From contig JASBVL010000062.1 of the NCBI GenBank assembly GCA_029961075.1, forward strand, positions 1 through 64,000: a stretch of DNA of 64,000 bases, written 5' to 3'. The stretch is from Sphaerobacter sp. (GTDB lineage Bacteria; Chloroflexota; Chloroflexia; Thermomicrobiales; Thermomicrobiaceae). Every line of letters starts with the position of its first letter. The first letter of the stretch is position 1. This document shows positions 1-8,407 of the stretch, one piece after another. The notes beneath the pieces were generated by a model that did no database searches, was not told the DNA's origin, and was given only the letters and a program-made list of their open reading frames with translations. The translations under genes were made by a program, and so were the position numbers.

Positions 1-713
1 AGACCGGGCTTGCGGGTGATCTCCTCCCAGGTGTCGCCGCCGTCGGTCGAGCGGAAGAGGCCACACTCCTCGCCGCCGCTGACGAGCGTGTAGGGGGTGC
101 GGTGGGCCTGCCAGATGGTCGCGTAGAGGATGCGCGGGTTGGTGGGGTCCATCGAGAGATCGACCGCGCCGGCCCGCTCGCTGCGGAAGAGGATCTTCTC
201 CCAGGTCTTGCCGCCGTCGGTTGAGCGGAAGACGCCGCGCTCCGCGTTGGGGCCGAAGACGTGGCCGAGGGCGGCGACGTAGACGATGTCGGGGTTCTGA
301 GGGTGGATCCGGATGCGGCCGATGGTGCGGGTGTCGGCGAGGCCGCAGTGCTGCCAGGTGCGGCCGCCGTCGGTCGACTTGTAGACGCCGTCGCCTTCCA
401 CGACGTTGCCGCGGATCGTCGTCTCCCCCGTGCCGACGTAGACGACGTTGGGGTCGGACTCCGCCACGGCGATGGCGCCGATGGCGGCGGAGGTGAAGAA
501 GCCGTCGGAGACGTTCTCCCAGCTCAGCCCGCCGTCGGTCGTCTTCCAGACGCCGCCGGCACAGGCGCCGAAGTAGAAGACGAGCGGGTTGACCGGATCG
601 CCGGCTACCGCGACGACGCGCCCGGCGCGGAACGGCCCGATCAGGCGCCAAGAGACCGCCTTGAGCAGGGCCGGATCGACACCGCCATGCGCCGCAGTTC
701 GCTCGACCGCCAT
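1..713 (-). CDS. BNR/Asp-box repeat (VPS10/sortilin-like) glycosyl hydrolase-type protein, C-terminus cut by window edge
   Basis: The reading frame begins at ATG 711-713, preceded on the minus strand by the ribosome site GGGAGGG, and runs off the left edge, so only about 237 N-terminal residues are seen. It contains at least four Asp-box motifs of the form S/T-T-D-G-G-x-T/S-W (KTTDGGLSW, KSTDGGRTW, RSTDGGKTW, RSTDGGDTW) separated by 'DP..P..VYVG'-type strands. This is the hallmark of multi-bladed beta-propeller BNR/VPS10-like repeat proteins. No signal peptide is visible at the chosen start, so it may be cytoplasmic. Such proteins are often annotated as glycosyl hydrolases, but no catalytic residue can be assigned and the real substrate is unknown. 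It is divergent from the liv operon. Confidence 0.85.
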   Translation of the reverse strand, partial: MAVERTAAHGGVDPALLKAVSWRLIGPFRAGRVVAVAGDPVNPLVFYFGACAGGVWKTTDGGLSWENVSDGFFTSAAIGAIAVAESDPNVVYVGTGETTIRGNVVEGDGVYKSTDGGRTWQHCGLADTRTIGRIRIHPQNPDIVYVAALGHVFGPNAERGVFRSTDGGKTWEKILFRSERAGAVDLSMDPTNPRILYATIWQAHRTPYTLVSGGEECGLFRSTDGGDTWEEITRKPG

Positions 714-872
714 ACTGCCCTCCCTCGATACGACCTCCGACTGAGTAGTCACCGGCCGGCATAGTACACCGTGACGCGCGTCGATGCGACTCGCCGGCGA
801 CAAAGGAGCGCACAGGATCGTGTCATGACATCATGCCCTGGTGATGTGCGACCCCGTTGCGCGCCGCATTTG
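714..872. other. Intergenic region between divergent genes
   Basis: This stretch separates the minus-strand BNR gene from the plus-strand promoter at 873. A possible minus-strand -10 (TACTAT) lies about 50 bases upstream of the BNR start, without a convincing -35. No open frame here looks coding. Confidence 0.4.
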
Positions 873-901
873 TTGACAAAGGCCCGTCGGTCAGGTAGGA
901 T
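873..901 (+). promoter_or_regulatory. Sigma70-type promoter of the liv operon leader
   Basis: A perfect -35 TTGACA (873-878), a 17-base spacer and a -10 TAGGAT (896-901) are present. It points towards livK, whose start is 530 bases downstream, implying a long 5' leader. Several strong hairpins follow: CCCGC/GCGGG near 956-974 and a long GC stem pairing the 'CCTGCGGCC' near 1010 with 'GGCCGCAGG' near 1036. Confidence 0.7.
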
Positions 902-1059
902 GCGGCCCCGGCGCGTCCGCCGGCGAGCCGTGATGGCGCGCGCCGGGCGGAGCAGCCCCGCGATGAGCGGGGCGGGAGCGATCCCTTCAGATGGAGCTGC
1001 CTGCGGCCGATGTCGGCAGTCGGGCTGGGCCGCAGGCGCAGCGGTCGTGAAAGCGGCGG

Positions 1060-1257
1060 ATGCTCACGATGGCAGCGTCGATCACTCACTTCCACGCGAC
1101 GATCGGCGCGCGGGTGACGGTCGCCCACCTGGCCGGTACCGACGCGCGCACCTCCTGGTCCTTCGTCTACGGGTTCTTCTCCAACGGTACCCCCTTCGAC
1201 GCCCCCAATCGCAGCGAGCCCTGTTGTTTCCTCAGCTCCATGTTGACCGCTCGCTAG
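1060..1257 (+). CDS. Small hypothetical ORF in the livK leader
   Basis: A 65-residue frame starts at ATG 1060 (in-frame ATG also at 1069) and stops at TAG 1255-1257. Codons in its middle part end mostly in C or G, like true genes of this genome, and the product would be a small soluble protein with a Cys-Cys pair near the end (SEPCCFL). No family is recognised and the ribosome site is weak. It lies entirely inside the apparent untranslated leader of livK, so it could be a leader ORF, a decayed gene fragment, or chance coding within a structured RNA. Confidence 0.3.
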   Translation: MLTMAASITHFHATIGARVTVAHLAGTDARTSWSFVYGFFSNGTPFDAPNRSEPCCFLSSMLTAR

Positions 1258-1283
1258 CGGCGAGCCCCGTCGCGCGCTGAGGC

Positions 1284-1304
1284 GGCGGTGCCGCTGGCAC
1301 CGCC
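1284..1304 (+). promoter_or_regulatory. Perfect 9-bp hairpin in the livK leader
   Basis: GGCGGTGCC and GGCACCGCC pair perfectly around a 3-base loop. No T-run follows, so it is not a standard intrinsic terminator. The 3' arm with its preceding base reads TGGCACCGCC, which resembles the TGGNACCGCG core of T-box antiterminators. However, I could not find a Stem I with AGTA bulge or a specifier loop, so a T-box call is not justified. It could be an attenuator, an RNA-stability element or a simple stem. Confidence 0.4.
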
Positions 1305-1431
1305 GGGCATCGCGCTCGGCGGCGACCATCGTCGTTCGGTTCAGGTTCCGATGCACGCGTGCGCAGGCGGGCGCGGGGTTGTCAGCCCGCGCGCTGACGC
1401 GCACGCATCGTTGAGGTGAGGAGAGAGCAGG

Positions 1432-2559
1432 ATGCGCCGTGGGCGGATTCGGTGGCTGTTCGCAGTGCTGGTGCTCGCGCTGCTCGCCGCGGGCTGCGGC
1501 TCGGCGGGCGGCGCGTCGGACAGCACGGAGCTCAAGATCGCGGTCGTGGGGCCGATGACCGGGGATGCCGCCCAGTACGGCCAGGACTTCACCCGGGGCG
1601 CCGAGTTGGCCGCGGAGAAGATCAACGCGGCGGGCGGCGTCGCCGGCAAGCAGATCTCGATCGTGACGTTCGACGACCGGAACGACACGACCGAGGCGGC
1701 GAGCGTGGCCCAGAAGATCGCGACCGATGCGAGCATCGTCGCGAGCATGGGGCACTTCACCAGCAGCACCGTCTACGCGGCCATGCCGATCTACAAGTCG
1801 AACGAGCTGCCGCTGGTGGTGATCTCGGCCTCGGACCCGAAGATCACGGAGCAGGGCAACGAGTGGGTCTTCCGGGTCAGCCCGACCAACAACCTCGGGG
1901 CGGAGGCGATGGCTGACCTGATCGTCAAGCAACTGGGGCTGAAGAAGATCGCGGTCTTCTACCTCAACACCGACTTCGGCAAGTCGGAGCGCGAGTACTT
2001 CGTGGCCCGCGCCACGGCGAACGGGGGCGAGATCGTCCTCGACGAGGCGTATCAGCCGGACGCCAAGGACTTCAGCAGCAGCATCATCAAGCTGAAGAAT
2101 GCCGGCGCCGAGGCAGTCTACCTGAGCAGCTACTACAGCGACGCGGTGCTCCTGATCCGGCAGGCGAAGGATGCCGGGGTGGAGGCGCGCTGGTTCGCCT
2201 CGGGCGCGATCATCTCGCCCCAGTTCCCCGAGATCGGCGGCCAGGCGGTCGAGGGCGTCCTCACCAGCCGCGTCAGCCAGGGGGAGAGCTGGGACGCGGT
2301 CGCCGCGGAGTATCGGAGCAAGCACGGCGCCGAGCCGTCGCCGTTCGTGATCTACGCCTACAGCGCGGTCCAGGCCATCGCCGCGGCGGCGCAGGACGCG
2401 GGCACCAGCCGGGAGGCGATCCGCGACGGGTTGGCGAAGATCAAGGACCTGGAGACGGCCCTGGGGCCGCTGACCTTCGATGAGAACCGCCAGGCCGTCT
2501 ACCAGTCGTTCGACTACCTCGTGGTGAAGGACGGGCAGTTCCAGCCATGGCAGCCGTGA
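1432..2559 (+). CDS. livK: Branched-chain amino acid-type ABC transporter substrate-binding lipoprotein
   Basis: This 375-residue periplasmic-binding-protein-fold receptor belongs to the Leu/Ile/Val (Peripla_BP_6) family. It begins with a basic N-terminus, a hydrophobic segment and a lipobox LAAGC (Cys at about residue 22), so it should be a lipid-anchored extracytoplasmic receptor. The family pattern 'KIAVVGPMTGDAAQYGQ' follows directly. The start ATG has the ribosome site GAGGAGAG upstream. It overlaps livH by 13 bases and heads a livK-livH-livM/G-livF operon. Substrate is inferred: many family members bind amides, urea or aromatic acids rather than Leu/Ile/Val. Confidence 0.93.
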   Translation: MRRGRIRWLFAVLVLALLAAGCGSAGGASDSTELKIAVVGPMTGDAAQYGQDFTRGAELAAEKINAAGGVAGKQISIVTFDDRNDTTEAASVAQKIATDASIVASMGHFTSSTVYAAMPIYKSNELPLVVISASDPKITEQGNEWVFRVSPTNNLGAEAMADLIVKQLGLKKIAVFYLNTDFGKSEREYFVARATANGGEIVLDEAYQPDAKDFSSSIIKLKNAGAEAVYLSSYYSDAVLLIRQAKDAGVEARWFASGAIISPQFPEIGGQAVEGVLTSRVSQGESWDAVAAEYRSKHGAEPSPFVIYAYSAVQAIAAAAQDAGTSREAIRDGLAKIKDLETALGPLTFDENRQAVYQSFDYLVVKDGQFQPWQP

Positions 2560-3452
2560 CGCTCCCGGTCGTCATCGATCAACTGGTCAGTGGCCTGGCG
2601 ATCGGCGGGGTGTACGCGCTGGTGGCGCTCGGCTTCGCGCTGATCTTCGGGGTGCTGCGCGCCGCGCAGTTCGCCCACGGCGAGGTCTACATGGTGGTGG
2701 CGTTCCTCGTGCTGGGCGTGCTGCCGTGGCTGCCGTGGAGCGGCCCGCTGCAGTTCCTGCTGGCGGTGGTCGCGGCGGCGGTCTTCGGCGCGGCGGCGGG
2801 CGTGCTGATCGAGCGCGGCGTCTTCCGCCCGCTGGCCGCGGCGCCCCACATCGCGCCGATCATCAGCACGATCGGGCTGATGATCCTGCTGCAGAACCTG
2901 GTGGCCTACCTGAAGGGCTCGGAGCTGCACCGGTTCGCGCTGGCCTGGCCGCAGGGCAACGTGGCCCTCGGGCCGGCCAGCGTCCCGGCGCTCAAGCTGG
3001 TCATCTTCGGCACGGCGCTGGTGATCCCGGCGCTCTTGCAGGTGGCGCTGACCCGCACCCAGCTCGGCCGGGCGATCCGTGCCACGGCGATCGACCCGGA
3101 GACGGCGCGCCTGATGGGGGTGGACACCGCGCGCACCAGCGCCGTGGCGTTCGCCATCGGCTCGGCGCTGGCCGGCATCGCCGGGGTGCTGGTGGGGGCG
3201 CTGTACGGGGTGGTCTACGCCACAATGGGGGTCTCGGCGCTGGTGAAGGGCTACACCGCCACGATCATCGGCGGGGTAGGGAACCTGGTCGGGGCGGTCG
3301 TGGGCGGCCTGCTGCTGGGCGTGTTCGAGGTCCTGGTCGCGAGCTACGTCTCGCCGCGCTGGACCGACTCGATCGTGTTCGCGGTCTTGATCGTGCTGCT
3401 CGCGCTGCGCCCGCACGGCTTGATCGGCCGCGCGATCCCGGAGAAGCTGTAG
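2547..3452 (+). CDS. livH: Branched-chain amino acid-type ABC transporter permease LivH
   Basis: This is a 301-residue integral membrane protein of the BPD_transp_2 (LivH/LivM) family with about eight hydrophobic segments. Recognisable family sequence includes 'GGVYALVALGFALIFGVLRAAQFAHGE' (split here only for description) near the N-terminus and 'GGVGNLVGAVVGGLLLG' near residue 240. The length is normal. ATG 2547 lies inside the 3' end of livK (13-base overlap), implying translational coupling, and the fused livM-livG gene starts two bases after its stop codon. Confidence 0.93.
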   Translation: MAAVTLPVVIDQLVSGLAIGGVYALVALGFALIFGVLRAAQFAHGEVYMVVAFLVLGVLPWLPWSGPLQFLLAVVAAAVFGAAAGVLIERGVFRPLAAAPHIAPIISTIGLMILLQNLVAYLKGSELHRFALAWPQGNVALGPASVPALKLVIFGTALVIPALLQVALTRTQLGRAIRATAIDPETARLMGVDTARTSAVAFAIGSALAGIAGVLVGALYGVVYATMGVSALVKGYTATIIGGVGNLVGAVVGGLLLGVFEVLVASYVSPRWTDSIVFAVLIVLLALRPHGLIGRAIPEKL

Positions 3453-3454
3453 CG

Positions 3455-5365
3455 ATGTGGCATGAGGTCAACCGGCAGCGGGCGCTGACCGCGGCGGCCG
3501 TGGTGGCCGCGGTCGCGGCGCCGCTCGTGATCGTCGATCCGTACATCCACCGGCTGATGGCGACGGTCGCGCTCGCGGCGGTGCTGGCCGTCAGTCTGAA
3601 CCTCGTGCTCGGGTACGGCGGCCTGCTGGCGCTGGGCCATGCGGGCTTCTACGGCATCGGCGCCTACACGGCGGCCCTGCTGAGCCTGCGGCTGGGGGCG
3701 CCCTTCCTCCTGACCGCGCCGGCCGCCGCGGTCGGGGCGGCGCTGGTGGCCTGGGTGGTCGCCCGGCCGATCCTGAGCCTGCGGGGGCACTACTTCGCCA
3801 TGGCCATGCTGGCCGTGGGGGAGATCGTGGTCCAGGTGGCGTACAACTGGGACGGCGTCACCCGGGGCGCCAGCGGCCTGCCGGGCGTCGCCCCGCCCGA
3901 CCTGTTCATCTGGACGGCCACCACCCACCGCGACAACTACTACCTCGGCCTGGCGCTGCTGGGCCTGGCCCTGCTGGCGGTGCGGCGCTTCGTCGGCTCG
4001 CCGCTCGGCCTGGGCCTGGTCGCGGCGCGGGACGACGACCAGGGCGCCGCCAGCGTCGGCATCGGGGTGGCCCAGACGCGGACCCTGGCGCTGGCCCTGG
4101 CGGCGGGCATCGCGGGGCTGGCCGGGGCGCTCTACGCCCACTACATCACCTTCGTCAGCGTGGAGCCGTTCCAGCTCGAGCAGACCATCGCCCTGCTGGC
4201 GATGGTGGCCGTCGGCGGCCTGGGCACCACCTGGGGCCCGGTCGCGGGCGCGATCCTGCTGACGCTCCTGCCCGAGCTGCTGCGCGGGCTGGCCGAGCTG
4301 CGCATGGTGGTCTACGGCGGGCTGCTCATGCTGGTGGTGTGGCTGCGGCCGCAGGGGTTGCTGGGCGCGGGGGGCCTGCGCCGCGGGCTGCGCGTGCCCG
4401 AGCGGTGGGCGCCCGCCCCGCGGACGGGGGTGCCCGCGGACCCGGCCCCCGTGGCGGCGCGGGCCAGCACGCCGGACGGCGCGTCGGCCGCCGCGTCGGC
4501 CGCCGTGGCGGCCAGCCGGGTGGCGCCCGGGGATGTCGCCAACCGGGCTAGCCCGCGCCCGGCCCTGCTGACCGCGCCGGCCCCGTCGGCGTCGGCTGAC
4601 GCGCCGCTGCTGCGGGTCGAGCACCTGACCAAGGACTTCGCCGGGCTGCGCGCGGTCGCCGACGTCTCGCTGGAGGTGGCGCCGGGCGAGATCGTGGGGC
4701 TGATCGGCCCCAACGGCGCGGGCAAGAGCACGGTCATCAACCTGATCTCCGGGGCGCACCGGCCGACGAGCGGGCGGATCTGGTTCGCGGGGCGGGAGAT
4801 CACCCATGCCGACCCGAGCCGCGTCGCGCGGGCCGGGCTGGTGCGTACCTTCCAGCACATCCGCCTCTTCCCCAGCCTGACGGTGCGGCAGAACGTGGAG
4901 GCGGCCTACCAGGTGCGCCTGGGCCTCTCGTTCGGCGCCGTCATGACGCGCTCGCGCCGGTATCGGGAGGCGATGGAGCAGATGCGCGCGGCCGTCGACG
5001 AGGCGCTGGCGCGGTTCGGGCTGGAGGGGGTGCAGCATCGGCTCGCCGGCACGCTCGCCTACGGTGACCAGCGGCGGGTCGAGCTGGTGCGCGCCCTCGC
5101 CACGCAGCCGCGGCTGCTCCTGCTCGACGAGCCGGCGGCCGGGATGAACGAGGCCGAGTCGGCCGAGCTGGCCCGCCTCCTCCAGGAGATCCGGCAGCAC
5201 CACGGCCTGGCGATCCTGCTGGTCGAGCACCACCTGGACGTGATCATGGAGGTCTGCGAGCGGCTGATCGTGCTCGACCACGGCACCGTCATTGCAACCG
5301 GGCGCCCCGAGGAGGTCGTGCGCCACCCGGAGGTGCTCCGGGCCTATCTGGGAGGGAGCCCATGA
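3455..5365 (+). CDS. Fused LivM permease - LivG ATPase of the branched-chain amino acid-type ABC transporter
   Basis: One uninterrupted 636-residue frame joins two proteins that are usually separate. Residues about 1-312 are a LivM permease with multiple membrane spans ([33 protein letters not shown]). Residues about 313-385 form an Ala/Pro/Ser-rich low-complexity linker. Residues about 386-636 are a LivG ATPase with Walker [10 protein letters not shown] (about 418), a signature region LAYGDQRR in place of LSGGQ, typical of LivG, Walker B LLLLDEP and switch His in LVEHH. ATG 3455 lies two bases after the livH stop and is in frame throughout. The stop overlaps livF by 4 bases (ATGA). The ATPase would be tethered to its own permease. 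Confidence 0.92.
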   Translation: MWHEVNRQRALTAAAVVAAVAAPLVIVDPYIHRLMATVALAAVLAVSLNLVLGYGGLLALGHAGFYGIGAYTAALLSLRLGAPFLLTAPAAAVGAALVAWVVARPILSLRGHYFAMAMLAVGEIVVQVAYNWDGVTRGASGLPGVAPPDLFIWTATTHRDNYYLGLALLGLALLAVRRFVGSPLGLGLVAARDDDQGAASVGIGVAQTRTLALALAAGIAGLAGALYAHYITFVSVEPFQLEQTIALLAMVAVGGLGTTWGPVAGAILLTLLPELLRGLAELRMVVYGGLLMLVVWLRPQGLLGAGGLRRGLRVPERWAPAPRTGVPADPAPVAARASTPDGASAAASAAVAASRVAPGDVANRASPRPALLTAPAPSASADAPLLRVEHLTKDFAGLRAVADVSLEVAPGEIVGLIGPNGAGKSTVINLISGAHRPTSGRIWFAGREITHADPSRVARAGLVRTFQHIRLFPSLTVRQNVEAAYQVRLGLSFGAVMTRSRRYREAMEQMRAAVDEALARFGLEGVQHRLAGTLAYGDQRRVELVRALATQPRLLLLDEPAAGMNEAESAELARLLQEIRQHHGLAILLVEHHLDVIMEVCERLIVLDHGTVIATGRPEEVVRHPEVLRAYLGGSP

Positions 5366-6135
5366 GCCAGGCAGCGCCACTGCTGGCCGTGATCGACCTC
5401 ACGATCACCTACGGCGGCATCCGCGCGGTGGAGCAGGTCTCCCTCACCCTGCAGGAGGGGGAGCTGGTGGCCCTGATCGGCGCGAACGGCGCCGGCAAGA
5501 GCAGCACGCTGCGCGCCGTGGCGGGGCTGGTCCCGATCGCCGCGGGCGACGTGCGGCTCGCCGGGGAGTCGCTGCGCGGGGTGCCGGCGCACCAGATCCC
5601 GCGGCGGGGCCTGGTGCTGGTGCCGGAGGGCCGGCGGGTCTTCGGCGAGCTGAGCGTGCTCGACAACCTCTACCTGGGCGGCTACACGCGCACGCCGGAG
5701 GAGCGCGAGGCGGGGCTCGAGCGCGTCTTCGCGCTCTTCCCGCGGCTGAAGGAGCGCGCCCGGCAGGCGGCCGGCACCCTCTCCGGCGGGGAGCAGCAGA
5801 TGCTGGCGATCGGGCGGGCGCTGATGGCCAACCCGCGGGTGCTCCTGCTCGACGAGCCGAGCCTCGGCCTGGCGCCGGTGGTGGTGGAGCAGGTCTTCGA
5901 TCTCCTCCGCCGCCTGCACGCCGCGGGGGTGAGCATGCTGCTCGTGGAGCAGAACGCGCGGATGGCGCTGGCGGTGGCGGACCGCGCCTACGTGCTGCAG
6001 ACCGGCCGGATCGTGATGGCGGGGCCGGCCGCGGAGCTGGCCGCCAGCGATGCGGTGCGGGCGCGCTACCTGGGTGCGGGCCGCATGCCGGTGCCCCCAG
6101 GCGGGGCTGCGACCGGCCCCGACGACTCCGCCTGA
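5362..6135 (+). CDS. livF: Branched-chain amino acid-type ABC transporter ATPase LivF
   Basis: This is a 257-residue ABC ATPase with Walker A GANGAGKSS (about residue 40), Q-loop region, signature LSGGEQQM, Walker B VLLLDEPSLGLAP and switch His replaced by Gln in 'LLVEQNA', which is the usual LivF pattern. The start ATG overlaps the stop of the LivM-LivG fusion (ATGA). It supplies the second cytoplasmic ATPase, so the complete transporter is LivK, LivH, the LivM-LivG fusion and LivF. Confidence 0.94.
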   Translation: MSQAAPLLAVIDLTITYGGIRAVEQVSLTLQEGELVALIGANGAGKSSTLRAVAGLVPIAAGDVRLAGESLRGVPAHQIPRRGLVLVPEGRRVFGELSVLDNLYLGGYTRTPEEREAGLERVFALFPRLKERARQAAGTLSGGEQQMLAIGRALMANPRVLLLDEPSLGLAPVVVEQVFDLLRRLHAAGVSMLLVEQNARMALAVADRAYVLQTGRIVMAGPAAELAASDAVRARYLGAGRMPVPPGGAATGPDDSA

Positions 6136-6207
6136 GGCGTGGGGCGGGACGAGCGTCATGGAGCGATCCGAGCCGAGCGCGGGTCGGGTCGAGGGAAGGA
6201 GACGGCC

Positions 6208-7185
6208 ATGGTCCGCTTTGGTCTGACGTTGCCGAACCGCGGCGTCATCACCGGCGTCACGACAGTGGAGGAGATGCTGCGCCTGGCGCAGCTCGCGGAC
6301 GCCAACCCGGTGTGGGATTCGGTCTGGGTCGGGGACTCGATCTTCGCCAAGCCGCGCCTGGACGCGATCACGCTGCTGGGCGCGCTGGCAGCGCGGACGG
6401 AGCGGGTCAAGCTGGGTCCGGCCTGCATGGCGAGCATGCCGCTGCGGCACCCGCTGCTGCTGGCGTACCAGTGGGCCAGCCTGGACTTCCTGGCCGGCGG
6501 CCGCACCATCATGGTGGCCTGCCAGGGGCAGGCCGGCCAGGGCGGCGGCAACTTCTATGAGGAGTTCGCGGCCTTCGGCGTCGAGCCCGAGTCGCGCATG
6601 CGGCGCATGGAGGAGGCCATCGAGATCCTGCGGCTGACGACCAGCCAGGAAGACGTCAGCTACGCGGGGCAGTACTACCAGTTCGAGCACATCACCGTCC
6701 TGCCGCGCCCGGTGCAGCAGCCGGTGCCGATCTGGGTCACCGCCAATCCGCCGATGGACAAGCCGCGCATGCGCGAGCGGGCGCTGCGGCGCGTTGCGCG
6801 CCTGGGCGACGGCTGGATGACGACGATGAACACGCCCGAGACGTTCGGCGCGAACCTGGAGGCGATCCGCGCCTACGCGCGGGAGGAGGGGCGCGAGCTC
6901 GGGCCGGACTTCGAGGCCTGCCTCTACTACAACATCAACGTGAACGAGGATCGGGAGGCGGCGCTCGAGGACAGCAAGCGGTTCCTCGACGCCTACTACA
7001 CGACGGACTACGACCGCCCGACGCTCGAGCGGTGGGTGGCCCACGGCTCGCCGGAGGAGTGCATCGCGCAGTTGCGCGGCTTCATCGAGCGGGGCGCGAC
7101 GACGATCACGCTGCGCCTGACGGGTGCGGATCAGCAGCGGCAGTTCGAGCGGGTGACCCGGGAGGTGCTGCCGGCGCTGGTCTAG
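6208..7185 (+). CDS. LLM-class flavin-dependent oxidoreductase
   Basis: This is a 325-residue bacterial luciferase-like (TIM-barrel) monooxygenase. Family features include the N-terminal 'FGLTLPNRG', 'WDSVWVGDSIF' and the conserved 'RTERVKLGPA' strand. ATG 6208 was chosen because AAGGAG lies eight bases upstream (6196-6201); an upstream in-frame extension to 6139 would lack a good site. FMN or F420 is the expected cofactor, but sequence alone does not decide. Its position directly after the liv operon and before a VOC-fold protein suggests a catabolic or oxidative step on the compound imported by the transporter; this is inference only. Confidence 0.88.
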   Translation: MVRFGLTLPNRGVITGVTTVEEMLRLAQLADANPVWDSVWVGDSIFAKPRLDAITLLGALAARTERVKLGPACMASMPLRHPLLLAYQWASLDFLAGGRTIMVACQGQAGQGGGNFYEEFAAFGVEPESRMRRMEEAIEILRLTTSQEDVSYAGQYYQFEHITVLPRPVQQPVPIWVTANPPMDKPRMRERALRRVARLGDGWMTTMNTPETFGANLEAIRAYAREEGRELGPDFEACLYYNINVNEDREAALEDSKRFLDAYYTTDYDRPTLERWVAHGSPEECIAQLRGFIERGATTITLRLTGADQQRQFERVTREVLPALV

Positions 7186-7219
7186 CCGCGCCGGTGCCGG
7201 CGACGGACGAAGGAGACGG

Positions 7220-8086
7220 GTGACGATGATCTCGCGGTTCGACCATGCGGTCATCGGGGTGCGCGACCTCGAGGCGGCGATGGCGCGCTATCGCGCGCTG
7301 GGCTTCGAGACCAACCCCGGCGGGCGGCACACCGGGCTGGGTACGGCCAACGCGATCATCCGCTTCGGCCTCGACTACCTGGAGCTGCTGACCGTGGCCG
7401 ACGCAGAGGAGGCGGCGCGCGCCGGTGGGAGCAGCCAGGTGCTGCTCGAGCTGCTGCGCGACCGGGAGGGGGCGCTGGCGGGCTATGCGCTGGCCACGAC
7501 GGCGATCGAGGAAGATGCCGCGCGGCTGGCGCGGGCCGGGCTCGCGGCCACCGGCCCGTTCGCGATGGAGCGGCTGCGCCCCGATGGGCGGCTGCTGTCG
7601 TGGCGCCTGCTGGTGCCGGAGGGGGTGAGCTGGCGCCGGCCGTGGCCGTTCCTGATCCAGTGGGACCAGCCGGATGACCAGCGACTCTCCTGGGAGCGGC
7701 CGGGGACCCACCCGAACGGGGCGACGCGCGTGCTGGGCGTGTCGGTCGCGGTGGCGGATCTGGCGGCCGCCGTCGCGCTCTACCGCGACGCGCTGGGGCT
7801 AGCGCCGGAGGTGGCGGGCGATCGGGCGACGGTCGCCGTGGGCGGGTTCCAGATCGAGCTGCTGCCGCCGGCGGCCGGCGCGGAGGTCGCGCAGACGCTG
7901 GCCGAGATCGGCGAGGGGCCGGTCGCGGTGACGCTCGGAGTGCGGGATCTGGCGCAGACCGAGGCGGTGCTGACCGAGGCGGGGGTCGCCTGGCAGCGCG
8001 TCACGGGGCCGACGCCGGGGATCCGGGTCGAGCCGGACCAGGCGGTCGGCGCACGGTTGGTGTTCCGCCCGGTTGAGCCGGCCTGA
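7220..8086 (+). CDS. VOC/glyoxalase-like domain protein
   Basis: The protein is 288 residues long. The N-terminal half begins 'RFDHAVIGVRDLEAAMARY', the classical first strand and helix of a vicinal-oxygen-chelate fold, and resembles the Glyoxalase_3 family. A second, weaker module starts at about residue 172 ('LGVSVAVADLAAAVALYRDALG'), so two VOC units are probably arranged in tandem. Start is GTG 7220 or ATG 7226; AAGGAG at 7210-7215 is 4 or 10 bases away respectively, so either is possible. Function is unknown; metal ligands (His in DHAVIG, Glu in DYLELL) are present in the first module. It ends the operon-like run that starts with livK. Confidence 0.8.
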   Translation: MTMISRFDHAVIGVRDLEAAMARYRALGFETNPGGRHTGLGTANAIIRFGLDYLELLTVADAEEAARAGGSSQVLLELLRDREGALAGYALATTAIEEDAARLARAGLAATGPFAMERLRPDGRLLSWRLLVPEGVSWRRPWPFLIQWDQPDDQRLSWERPGTHPNGATRVLGVSVAVADLAAAVALYRDALGLAPEVAGDRATVAVGGFQIELLPPAAGAEVAQTLAEIGEGPVAVTLGVRDLAQTEAVLTEAGVAWQRVTGPTPGIRVEPDQAVGARLVFRPVEPA

Positions 8087-8361
8087 GGGCGGGCTCAGGA
8101 GCGCCGGGCGTCGTCCGGTGCTCCACGCGGCACCGCCCCCACCATCGATACCCCGCGCCCGTTCTCCGGTAGGGGCGGGGCTTGTCGAACGGAGCACCGC
8201 CCGCGTAGGATACGAGAGGCTCCGTCCGGCACAAGGCCCTCCCGTACCGGAGGTCGTCTCCCCGCGGAGGTGCGGAGGGACGGGAGCCGGCGCGGCTCCG
8301 TGCGACGCCGGCGCTCCACGGGGCGCGCCACGTGGCGGAGGCGATCACCCCTCACCCCCTG
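8087..8361. other. Intergenic region between convergent genes
   Basis: This 275-base GC-rich stretch follows the VOC gene. It contains several short inverted repeats, for example GAGCGCCGG...CCGGTGCTC near 8098-8125, and an 'AGGGGCGGGGC' tract. No convincing gene, promoter or RNA was recognised. It may hold degenerate copies of intergenic repeats. Confidence 0.35.
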
Positions 8362-8388
8362 CCCCCTCTCCCACACGGGGAGAGGGGG
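8362..8388. terminator. Bidirectional terminator-type hairpin between convergent genes
   Basis: CCCCCTCTCCC (8362-8372) and GGGAGAGGGGG (8378-8388) form a perfect 11-bp stem around the loop ACACG. The position between the stop of the VOC gene (plus) and the stop of ptsI (minus) fits transcription termination for both. No long T-run follows on either strand. The 'CCCTCACCCCCTGCCCCC' context looks like a dispersed intergenic repeat, which could be tested genome-wide. Confidence 0.6.
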
Positions 8389-8407
8389 TGAATTGTTGGC
8401 CGGCGCG

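Noticed and set aside
860-1431. T-box riboswitch for the liv operon
   Set aside because: Only a TGGCACCGCC fragment fits. No Stem I AGTA bulge, no specifier loop and no terminator with T-run were found.
823-2325. Long minus-strand open frame (500 codons) across livK and its leader
   Set aside because: It is the complement of a clear substrate-binding protein gene, has Arg/Ala/Asp-rich composition with no family similarity, and reflects the lack of stops in GC-rich antisense frames.
2726-3454. Long N-terminal extension of the LivM-LivG fusion in the same frame
   Set aside because: The frame is open but lies inside livH out of frame, with low-complexity Arg/Gly/Ala content. The real start ATG 3455 begins the LivM similarity.
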